DNA of 64,000 bases from contig JAHLMK010000004.1 in NCBI GenBank assembly GCA_019915135.1, positions 1 through 64,000 of the forward strand, written 5' to 3'. Made by a program: the position numbers and the translations under genes. Under the pieces are notes generated by a model, which had not been told where the DNA came from, ran no database searches, and saw only the letters and a list, made by a program, of their open reading frames with translations. Positions 26,817-36,754 of this stretch are shown in pieces. Source of the stretch: Strobilurus pachycystidiatus. Lineage: Eukaryota; Basidiomycota; Agaricomycetes; Agaricales; Physalacriaceae. Positions within the stretch are counted from its first letter, which is position 1. Each line of letters begins with the position of its first letter.

Positions 26817-27788
26817 TCCCAGATCATGATCAGTTTCGCGCTCTCACACAAGTGACATATCATACCATGACTCGAACCCACAGGGCGACTTTGTATCATC
26901 ATGCCTGTAGACCTCGATGGTTCGTTTGTGTTGTGTCGTGTCCACGGACTCTGGCGCGAGTTATGCATGGTGTGGATGCGTTGGATGCGTTATTGTAGAG
27001 TGAATGATGGAAAGATGAAATTGGTGATGCTGTCGCTCCTCCCTATGGGCCTGTGGTCATATACTCTAGCCCTAGCCTTCCTTCTTAGGAAGTGCTTGTC
27101 TCAAAGTGTTCTCGCTGCCAATTGCGCACAATAGCATCCTGTATCTGGGCAACCAAAATCATGATCACGTCGCCACTACATGATCTAGCCATTATTCCCA
27201 GTTTGTTGAACCTTGTAAAAGAACTGTTTCAGCATCAGGTATCCAACCAAGTAGGCGACCTTCTATTGACGGCCCCAGTTGACTCATCAGGAAGCGGACC
27301 CACAGAGACGCGTAAACTTCCCTCTTCAGTTCAATCCTTTGTTCTTGGCTCACACGAGCACAACGGATACACCACCCTCAGATGTTCCTGGCGTATAGCA
27401 CGCAACGACGAGCTAAGGACGAAGATTTAAATTTCAGTGCAATGCGTGGAAACCAAAGCTTAACCGCAAACGGCCGTTTAATCCAGAGGACGCCAACCCC
27501 ACCTGTGAAGAATGGCAGGGGTCATACTATGCTTTGTTCGGATGCGGAAATAGTTGATGTGCTGTGCGTTACCACGGATCCAATTGTTCCTCTGGAAACA
27601 GACAATGACAAGTCTAGTTTTGGCCGACTTGTTGTTTGCTTTGACGAGGAAACAGCTATAAAGTCCTTTTGCCGTGACTGGGACACTGCACTATCCCTCA
27701 AGCGCATCCGTCCATCGTACGAATCTCTCACTGTCTCGGAAACATTGCTGACACTTGTCTCCCAGCACAACTCGAAATACATTCTCGA
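26817..27788. other. Unassigned stretch before the first kinase-linked gene
   Basis: A plus-strand frame is open from 27382 to 27792 (136 codons) and its TGA overlaps the ATG of the next gene as ATGA. It may be an upstream exon or a broken N-terminal part of that gene (segments such as FGRLVVCFDEETAIKSFC look protein-like), but I cannot join it in frame by a convincing intron. Confidence 0.3.
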
Positions 27789-29063
27789 ATGACTTCTACC
27801 ACGTCGAGCACGCCTCGTCTGCACAAGGTCCTACTATGGACTCTGCCCGAATATGTTGCTGCCACATCGACTTCCCGAGACTATGTTGGCGCGACATATA
27901 CAAATGCAACGGGCAGTCAAATCCCCTCCTCGACACTCAATCCCTCCACGTGGTTTCCATCCTCTACACTTGCCACGGCGCCACCGATGACAGATACTAC
28001 TGCACTTGCTACATCTACCCCCCAATTAGAAACGCCCGCGAAGCCAAAAAAGAGCCGGAACACGCCGCCTGCTTTATATGACACTCACATGGCTCGCAAT
28101 CTTGTAATGCACCGTGTTGCCTTCCTTCCCGGATTGGCCTCGGTCCTGGCGTCCGGATGTGATGCCGGCATGGAGAGAAGACCGGATATCTCAGAGGAGC
28201 CCAAGCAATGGCACTATGGGCCGTTTGATAGGGATGGATACGCACAACGGGTGAAAAATCACCCTATTCGGCATGAAACAGACATCTACCCTCTTGCCGA
28301 GTTTCCAGAGGAGCTGGCCACTGGCGTCACAACGCAGCTTCTGGCGGCTCCTGGGAGTAAATGGGACAACAACCAGTCCATATGCTGGCGACAAGGACAT
28401 CCTCTGGGATTCACCAAGGCGCTCGGCGATGGACACCTTCATATCAGCGAGGGCGTCTTCAAGCAGCCAATTGTACCCGAGCCAAAACCCCAGGCTCGGC
28501 TCCGCCGCGGTCTCTGTGTGGCCATCACACGTGGGCTAAATCCTTTCGCGGTTTGGGAGTATAAGGACCTCGATGGACTTAGCCGCTCGGTCGCTGTGGC
28601 TATCAGAAGAATTGCCTCAATCAAGAACCTCAAATTTCCTTGGCAGTTTTGCGATCCAACGAGTAGTACGGGTAAAGCATGTGGACGAGAATTTTGCACC
28701 CAGAACGCGCGAGCTGGGATGCCATTTCCGGAGTCAGGTCGCGCTACTGGCTTCGACTCTCATCTGATAGAGGAGATCATCACCAAAGCGATGAATAGTC
28801 CCGTTGGCGCAGACGCCACCTTCGACAACATCGTGCCGTGCAAGGCCGACTATGAGAACGCCTTCCGCCTCCTACAGCAGGTGAATTTGAGCTCACTACC
28901 CCCCAGTTTGATAGTTTGAGGCTGATAACTTCAGGTCTGGGCGGAGCTTGTAGCTTTTGATGGCACATTTGCGGTGATCAGCGGCGGGAACTACGAACTT
29001 ATTGTGATTCGGAATCGCAATTCCCAAACATTGTTTGTTTCTGACATCCTTCTCGTTCCCTGA
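27789..29063 (+). CDS. Unknown N-terminal domain of a kinase-linked gene, copy 1 (ends at in-frame TGA)
   Basis: Exons 27789-28880 and 28935-29063 give 406 residues. The first ~100 residues are Ser/Thr-rich; the rest looks globular. The end contains GGNYELIVIRNRNSQTLFVSDIL, which matches CGNLLRIGIRHRHSQTLFISDIV in the gene at 30261-32505, so the two are paralogues. Here the frame meets TGA at 29061-29063. The same frame continues open downstream into a kinase-like segment, exactly where the paralogue continues into its kinase. I therefore read this and the next entry as one ancestral gene split by a nonsense mutation. Function of the domain is unknown. Confidence 0.6.
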
Positions 29064-29093
29064 GCGGCTGGAGAAGGACCGGCCCCGCCTCAC

Positions 29094-30228
29094 ATGAAAG
29101 TCCGAATAGGCATGGACACTTATGCCACGATGGACGTATCCATTCGTGCTTTAATGATACGGGAAAAGGGCCAAATGCTTGAGAGATTCGCGAAGGCCGA
29201 CTACAACATTCGGAACATCACAAGACCTAGAGGAGCTCGTAAAGCCCCAACCAAGGTACGCGAACGTCGGCTTTCCAGTAGCTACTTACTCATAAGACCG
29301 GTCACCGTGCAGCTCAAGCTCACGCCTTTTGATAACTCGACTGTAAGTGTTCGCATCTCTGGGCACTTTGATTCAGGGGCAATGCCTTACATTTTCAACA
29401 GCCCGACGCGTTAGCTCATATATTTCATCAAACTGACTACCTGCATGTACACTATGTCGAGGGATCAGGACCCGAACGACTCTGGAAACCCAAAGTGCCC
29501 GAGGTCAATTGGAAGATATTTGAGAACTCTGATTGCGAGGGAAGGGGGAAATCAGGACTATCACGGTTCCTGATTATCGACTCCTTCTGGCCTGAAGCGT
29601 TAGAAAAACTCCATCTCCAGAGACCGATAGCTCTCGAAGCCGCTGCCTCTCAGAATTGGATGAAAACTCGATGCTACCTCGGCTATCCGAACAGCGACGA
29701 CGGATCTCATTACATAGCTTCACCAATCACTGCAAAATTATCTTTCCGCCGTGACAATCCTCTCGAACAGGAGGTGAAGACATATCGCGCTCTACTGAAA
29801 ACACCGGCTATTGCATGCGTTCCTCGATATCTTGGCTACTTCTGCTCTTACGGAACCGGGGTAGACATTTCAATCCTGTTAACGTCCCATCATGACGGCG
29901 AGCCGCTCGAAAAGTTTATTAGCGGGGCGGCCCCATCTCCCGCTGGCTTGAGGTTTGTTGATGATTCATCACTTGGAGGCACTCACTGATTACTCGCATT
30001 AGGAATTCACTATTCGAAAGGTTGCACCTCCTTCACGAGCACGGTTTCGTACTCGGTGACTCGTTGGGGAGTGCCGCCGACATCCAACTATCACAAACTC
30101 GCGGGATACAGTTTCTACGTCTTGACGGTGCTAAACATGGGCTCGAAAAAGCGAAGATGGCGACGTATAAGACTGGAGATGAAATGAATCTTGCACGTAT
30201 CTGCGATGGGAGGCTGGACACATACTAG
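29094..30228 (+). CDS. Degenerate kinase-like domain of copy 1 (probable pseudokinase or pseudogene half)
   Basis: Exons 29094-29255, 29313-29342, 29402-29952 and 30003-30228 join in frame to 322 residues. It is in the same frame as the preceding TGA-terminated gene. A kinase N-lobe trace is visible: ITAKLSFRRDN in place of the ATP-binding Lys strand, EQEVKTYRAL as helix C, then VPRYLGYF. The glycine loop is not recognisable, the catalytic loop reads LHEHGFVLGDS where HRD or HGD plus Asn is expected, and the metal-binding DFG/DFD position reads LDGA. Catalysis is therefore unlikely. The start at 29094 is only the first ATG after the stop; transcription as a separate gene is unproven. Confidence 0.55.
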
Positions 30229-30260
30229 GCATGAATCGTAGACAGCCGTAATTTACACAA

Positions 30261-32505
30261 TCAGGGAAGGTTCTCGCGTACAATATCACGAATATTGGTT
30301 GCCATCCCGTCTGACCCAATCATCCGGTCCTCGTCAATGTAATTACCCAGAGTGAAGCTAAGAAGTCGGTCCATCTCCTGCTTATACTCAGCCTCTGAAC
30401 CATACAATGTTGCGCGATCAAAGTCAATGATAGAAAGATGACTGTGCTCATCAACGACAATGTTCCAGGAGCGAATATCACGATGAAGAACACCTGCATC
30501 ATGAATCTCGCCGAGAATTTTGACGGCATCGTGTCTAGACGTTCGTTAGAAAGGGAGTGAGTAGTAATGGCAGGTTAATACTTCTCATGTGACGTCAGGC
30601 CAACATGCCCATTCGCGTCTTTCCGGCGACCCAGTGGCTTTCCCACATACCCAAGAATGAGTACTCCGGCCGTTTGGCTGGCGTCTTGATAGTAGCCATA
30701 CACGCGAGGAATACCCAGAACATCTCGGCTCTGTAGATGCGAATAAATGGAATACTCGTGACGAAGACGACACACGGTATCAAGCGTAGTTGCTAGCTTT
30801 GCGACGACCGGTGCGTATTTCGTTGAGACCCCCAACGATACGGCAAATACGGACCCTGTTGCTCCGCCCCCGAGACGGTTGCCAAGGATGACTGTCAAGT
30901 ATTGTCGCGGACCATACTCAGCTCCAGGTATGTGGCCTGGCTTGAAAAGCAGTGAGGGAGTGGTTGAGTTGTACAGCGAGCTTCTAACGTATAGGGCAAT
31001 GGCGGGGTGGCGGAAACGCGCGACAGTGGCCTTAAAAAGCATCAGCAGGCATTACCCGAAGGAGAAAGAGCGACACCTCGATTAGAATTGCGGAAGTCTC
31101 GGGCGGTGGAATGACTTTTTTCAAAGAGACGGACCCTTTTTTCGGCTGCTTGGAAGCTTTCGATGCTTTGCCCTTTGGGGTCTTCTTGGGTTCCTTTTCC
31201 GCTGGGGCTGCTTGGGATACCTGAATTACTGTCAAACAAACATTACAGCGGACCAACAGACCTGCCACCTACTCGAGAGTTTACTTCGCGGTGTTCCTCG
31301 CTGGGCGCACTAGGTTTACCATTGGGTCCGATCTCCTGTTTCAGGCGAAGGCGTTCAAGCGTGTCGTGTATGATGGCGGAGTGTAAACCAGTCATAAGTC
31401 TTGAGTAACCAGGAGATTCTAGTGAGCACGCCTCCACGATGTCCGATATAAAGAGAGTCTGGCTGTGACGATGTCTTATTCCTATGCGTAGGAGGTTTCC
31501 GCAGTCGAAGACAATGACAGAGGAATCGAGGCGGACCGCATTGGACCAAGCCTGTATCGATTCGGTATAGTGCTCATGAATGGGCAAAAGACTCACCCGT
31601 TGCACATATTCGCAATGATCCCCCTTGGATTCGGATGAGGGGATGGTGGTGATTCGTCCAGGCTTCCTATAGTGATCCTGAACAGGCGTCACTGCTTTCT
31701 CCGCAATTCTCGCGACACGCCGCACATCCGACTGCCTGACGACAGGAGCCAAAATGGGCACTGTCCAAAAAGAACGGAGAGCATCCGGGCTCGAGCCTAT
31801 GACTGGACGCGAAGCATGTGGAAGTACTGAATTCTGCGTCCATGGAAATATCGCCAATTCGGTCAAGGCGTCCATGTCCCGCATGAACTCCTCCGCTGCT
31901 GGCGAAAAGAACATTCCTGTAGCGAGATGAGGAACTTCATCCAGGAGAGAGAGAACACGGTCTCTAGACTCTTCGCTCAAGCCACGGAGGTCTTCTGCGT
32001 ACCCGGGTGACCGATAGTTTGCGACGCCCAGAACCCAGCTCTGCACCAAAAACGCGTTGTTGATTCGGGCATTGCAATTATCGGAGTCACGGGACTGCCA
32101 CCATATTACGCGAGCCAGTTCAGGTTTGTCTGGATGTAGCATAGCGCTGGATACCAGTTGGCACGACGCGGCAGGGATACCGCGTTCAAAACAGTCGGCC
32201 ACTCGCAACGCGTTGCCTACAGTCGATGAATTGTGATAAAGATTGAAGGGAACGCCAAACCGGAGATCGGGGTATGATGAGAGTGTGTCTATGTAGTTGA
32301 GGACGCCATCCCCGGCCACATTGAGCTCGGCGATGAGATTAGGCAGGCGGCGCACTCTTTTCAAGACCAAGTTGTCATCGATATGGCGGTCCAGGAAGTT
32401 GATCGGAGACCCCGCGGGCCGCTGCTCCTCAGAGTCAAGGTGTGGTTGAACGAACCCGTAGAAGGTTTCCTTGTAGGTCTCCTCCTCTTGCGCGGCGGGG
32501 GCCAT
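30261..32505 (-). CDS. Two-domain protein: unknown N-terminal domain fused to a protein kinase, intact copy
   Basis: Four exons on the minus strand (32505-31273, 31220-31077, 31030-30582, 30534-30261) join in frame to 699 residues. Residues ~1-410 form an unrecognised domain ending near HSQTLFISDIVEACS. A Lys-rich linker follows (KEPKKTPKGKASKASK). Residues ~460-699 are a small protein kinase: glycine loop GGGATGSV, ATP Lys in PVVAKLA, helix-C-like RHEYSIYSHL, catalytic loop LHRDIRSWNIV with Asp and Asn present, and IIDFDRA with DFD in place of DFG, as in many fungal-specific kinases. The three introns are 52, 46 and 47 bases. ATG chosen at 32505 (MAPAAQEEET) as the first in frame. Without the two 5' introns it would be read as two genes (31243-32505 and 30261-31042); the phase-0 joins and the parallel arrangement of copy 1 favour a fusion. 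Confidence 0.65.
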
Positions 32506-33232
32506 GACGTGCAAAAGCAACCAACAGCATGTGATACGTGATGGTGACGGACGGGAATCCCCGAGAGACCGTCCCTGACCATCGAAGCCACAGGCTACAG
32601 CGAACTACAATTGGAGCGTACTACTAGTCTCAAGGGGTGGGTTCCAACATATTAGAGATTCAGATAAGCATCCCTCTGGTTTTGCTCGAAACGTCGATGT
32701 GTGCGAAGAGTCGCGGGACAGCGGGCCGGACACCCGAACACATAACATCGACGACGTAGGGTAACCCGGGTTAGGGACTTGTAGCACCGGCCGCATCACC
32801 ATTCTTATGGATGATCCACGGCCGGAAGAGGAGCTTATACAACGGACATGTCTTCCTGACTGGCCGTCTACAATTTCTTGACAAGCTCGAGTAGATCAGA
32901 TTGACCAATCGGTGATTACCGATTATGTTTGACTGGCACCCACCTGTGTATTGGAATCAATGCGACGGGCGACACAAACCCTTCATCTCTCACCCGTCAT
33001 AGAGACGTTCTGGATTCTGGAACGACAAAGCTCCGCCTTATGGGATGCAGCGCTAAGATAGCACTGACTCGTCACTCGACCCTAGCTGTTCCTGTCATTC
33101 GTACACTATAGCGTGGGTTGAGTCACTGACGATGCTGTATACCTAGTCATCACCGTCGGCCTCACAGAAAACGGGATTACTTTTGGAAGCGCCTCGTATT
33201 TGCCTTATAATATCTGATTTTGCATCTACAAA
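32506..33232. other. No gene seen
   Basis: Probable upstream region of the minus-strand kinase gene plus intergenic DNA. I see no family signature, repeat or RNA gene. Confidence 0.4.
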
Positions 33233-33927
33233 TTGCCATCTCCTCAAGTCTTGCTCGTTCCGGGCCAACGTCGGGCAGTCAGTTACAGCAGAGGTTGTGA
33301 CGCCGCCGTCGTCGTCGGAGAGAATACCGGACATGGCGCGACGGGAGAGGTGTATAGGGCTTCTCATGCACCACGCAGTTCAATCCCCAGCAAAGTGCAC
33401 TGTGCGCTTGTGGCATCTACTACAACATCTACTGCCATCCTCGCGACTCTGAAAAGTGCCCATTCGATCGGTCACAGTAAAGCACACAGCTCTGTAAGCG
33501 TCTGAGCTGAGCATTGCGTGCGCCTTTGGAGCCTACCATGACGTACGCCGCCTAGCTGCAATGTCAGTACAAGACGATGCTGGTGCGCCGATCTCTCTCC
33601 GAATGAATGTTGATAAGGCTTCACCTTCGCCGAGTCTGAAAAGTGGGTTCCGAATCCGAGCTAAATTCTGTTCCATATCAACATAACCAGAGAGTCTTTG
33701 CGGAACACGTTGCGAAAGGTCCACGCTGCGGGTGTTCTTCATGGCGATGTTCGCACATGGAACATCCTCGCGGACAAGGAGGAGAACTTAACCTGTCAAT
33801 CATCGACTTTGATCGGGCCATCCTGCACCCGAGAAATAAGTACGTGGACATCGAGTTCAGGCTTCTGCGACAACTGCTGGATGGCCATTATGTTGATTCA
33901 GGAGCCGCCAGTTGGACAGTATTATAG
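33233..33927 (+). pseudogene. Fragmentary kinase of the same group (copy 3)
   Basis: Two remnants of one kinase domain. Near 33320-33360 the glycine loop GHGATGEVYRA is visible, in a frame that stops at 33505. Near 33710-33770 the catalytic loop reads VLHGDVRTWNIL, and near 33800 IIDFDRAIL supplies the metal-binding Asp. The last two motifs lie in different frames, so a frameshift separates them at about 33785-33795. The N-terminal SQTLF domain was not found upstream. A dead duplicate of the 30261-32505 gene family is the simplest reading. Confidence 0.65.
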
Positions 33928-34018
33928 AGTATAGTACGAAAATGTTAGTGAACATCAAATATATATTGGACAACAATGCAAGTACGGCGTCACGCTATTC
34001 TTCAGATGGTATTTGAGT

Positions 34019-34612
34019 CTATGGGTGTGAGAAACTCAAATTCAACAGCACAGGCATTCGAGTGACTCCACTCCTCGAAAGATAGATTTCGCCATACAAC
34101 GGATTCGACGGATATATTGTTTGATATTTCCCGGTCAACGCAAGGGTGTATGGAGCGCCTGCAGGACTATATAAGATGCGGCTGCTATCTTGATTAGACG
34201 TTGCTGACATTCAGTCAAAAATTGGGCGGCCGGTACTCTCCGGGGTGTATGCACCTGAACAGTCCCAAGTAAGACTTCACGCGGCCGGCAGCGATGAGAA
34301 CGGTCCATGCGCACTGATTCTCAACGTTAGGAATCGGAAAGTTGCGGCGAACGGAGCCAACCTCACCCGCGCGCTGGCCTTTTACTGTCACATGCGCCCA
34401 TAAGAGGTAGACGTCGAGCGACGCTGGGAGAACATCGCCCTTGACAGTACCTGCACATGATCAAATGAATGTCAGATTCAAAAAAAAAGAAGGGGAAAAG
34501 GGAGAACTCGCCGATTGATCGACCGCACATTCGACATCGCCGATGCACGCGACTTGGCCAATGAACCCATCAACGGTGTTGTACTTTGTCCCCGAGAGGG
34601 TGTAGGAGACGC
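34019..34612 (-). CDS. Unrecognised small multi-exon gene, 5' end uncertain
   Basis: On the minus strand, exon-like segments 34612-34508, 34450-34255 and about 34177-34019 are separated by introns with good GT and AG ends; the first intron contains a long T run before its AG. The reading is protein-like: YTLSGTKYNTVDGFIGQVAC, then DVYLLWAHVTVKGQRAGE, then YTLALTGKYQTIYP and a stop at 34019. Alternating hydrophobic residues suggest beta-strands. The last segment resembles the first (YTL..TGKY), hinting at an internal duplication or a two-copy relic. The upstream exon with the ATG was not found. No family assigned. Confidence 0.4.
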
Positions 34613-35958
34613 CTCAAAATCGCCATGAACCGTTTAGCTGGATACACCTCCTGGTGGTACCTACGGACCCCGCCCGCTCAACTCAGCGCCATACCTCACG
34701 AGGCTCCACTCCTCCCGTCCCCCTTCCCCTCGTCGTTCCAATGAACGCCCGTTTGTATGGCAAAGACGACTGCGGCCGAAAGATGAGCTGGTGGCGGGGA
34801 ATTGTACAACTAGAAGGTGAGGGGGGGTACGCCAGGTGATACGGGGTGTTCGGTCATTGGGGAGGAATGGTGATCTGGTAAACATGGCTCTACGCGGAAG
34901 TCGGGGCATTTGTGTGACGATTACAATCACTGGAGGAGGCGGATCTCTCTCGGAGGTCAAGACCCTACGCTCGGGCAGATGGTGAAGGGTAGGGAGGGAG
35001 CTTGCTGAGCCACCGTGAGGACGATCGTCGCGAAGTTCGGGTTATCGGGACCGCACCTGCAGGCAATGCGCGCTGCGGCTGTAGTACCCAAGAGGTAGGA
35101 AGTGCGCGCGAGTAAGTATCAGATCGCGTTGTTGGCGGGGAATTGGGGCGAACGTGAACGCTTTGCGGCAGGAGATCATAAGTCTCTGGCTCCGGCTGAC
35201 GAAAGAAGGGATGGGGGTGGAGTATTTGCCGGAGGGCAACACAGTTACCAGTGGTAGCCTACGCAAAGCCCGCCGATATTGTGGGCTGAGGGCAAACTTC
35301 AGAAGAAGAAGAACGAAACGAAGAAATGTACGCACCACGATGGGTATATGTTTTACCATGGACTTCCGCAGCTGTTTGAGCGGAGAGCAGCGCACAATTC
35401 CACCATTTGAACAGTCCAGGGAGAGTGCTTGCGCTGACCAAGGGCGTACTAGCGAATCCAGTATTACTGCTCCTCCGATGGAAAGGCGGTGCTGAGCGAT
35501 GGCAGGACGCGTCAGCGCCGTCAAAGATAGCGACTGGGTGTGGCAGTCAGACGCGGGAGGCCGGGCGAGAGTGGGAGACGCGACGACGAAGCGCAGCAGC
35601 TCGTCGTGGCCATGGTTAGTGAGCAAGTGCCATGAGCCCCTGAAGAGCCCGAACGAGTCCATATTTGGCATTGCCGGCGGCAGATACTACTCTCCCAATA
35701 ACGCCCGCCCCTCCTGCTCGTCGATAACAGCGCGCGATATGGCTGCTTGCATTCCGACATATGGAAGTGCTTCTGACCGCCATTGCAATCCGGCGACGAC
35801 GGGGGCGAGCAGCATCGTTTTCATTGCCAGTGCCGCTCTTCCGCTCACTTTCCTCCCATCGTGCATGATTCTTCTCGATCTCTGTCTCACTCCACGTCAC
35901 TATCCCCAGCCTTTCATCTTTCCATCTGAACTAACTCCTCTCATCTGATGCGGCTACA
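34613..35958. other. No confident gene
   Basis: A 209-codon minus-strand frame (35671-35042) and several shorter ones overlap each other without family signatures or codon evidence; I leave them uncalled. A segment near 35560-35610 resembles one near 24800 (gagacgcgacgacga). Confidence 0.35.
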
Positions 35959-36431
35959 ATGACCGGTAGAAAACGCGACCAGCGCAGCGGCGACGATGTC
36001 GAACTCATGGACCTTGTCTCTGCATAGGACGCCACTGGCGAAGAGGGGCAAGGACCGGGCAGCTAGCAGTAGTGAAGGATTTGTGACGACAGTAGGGCAG
36101 ACATCAGCAGCACCATCGCCCGCTCACTCGAGTTGTGTCGCAGACCTCTATCTCCCGGCGCGACCCTCCGTACCCCGAAGACAAGGCGTCTAAGCAACTT
36201 CTGGCCAAAATGCTTTGCGATCGAACAGCCACCAGCAAGATGGTTGAACTTACCCTCGGCACTGTCGAGAGGACTCTCGCTTTCCGCTCCGTATCTACCG
36301 TCAACTTTGAGAATCTCCTACTATTCTTCTGGTGGACATTTGATCTCTCGCTCCTTGATGTAAGCGTCCTTGTTAGAACGCCGTACTCTGTACTCACTGT
36401 CCTTCTGTTCAGCTTATACCCCCGCGTCTAG
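35959..36431 (+). CDS. Possible small hypothetical gene
   Basis: An ATG at 35959 opens MTGRKRDQRSGDDVEL and stops quickly. After a possible intron ending at a gtgtcgcag acceptor (about 36141), a frame reads TSISRRDPPYPEDKASKQLL and KMVELTLGTVERTL up to a gtaagc donor near 36361. The segment looks protein-like but I cannot prove the joins and recognise no family. Confidence 0.25.
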
Positions 36432-36754
36432 GATGGCTGGCGTGATTTGAACCAATGGGCTTCCGTGCGCTCGAGTAGCTCCCGATAATCTTACTTTACT
36501 CTTGTGGCCACTGTGCGAACACTCGCGCATGTTGCATGCGTCCCGATTCCGGAATGTGGCCTACACGTCAACGTCAGTGCTCATCACAGATTGGCCTGTG
36601 TGCTCGAATCGCCGTAAGTAGCGCCACAAGGCAATTTAGTACGTGTCCTTCCTACAGTGGGCGCACGGACGTCGGAGCGTACTCGTAATATGTTACAGAA
36701 CATAGATATGGATTGATTGTAGAGCTTCGGAATGCCTTATCTACATAATCACAC

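Noticed and set aside
35042..35671. 209-codon minus-strand ORF
   Set aside because: No domain, no intron signals, and several equally long overlapping frames on the other strand.
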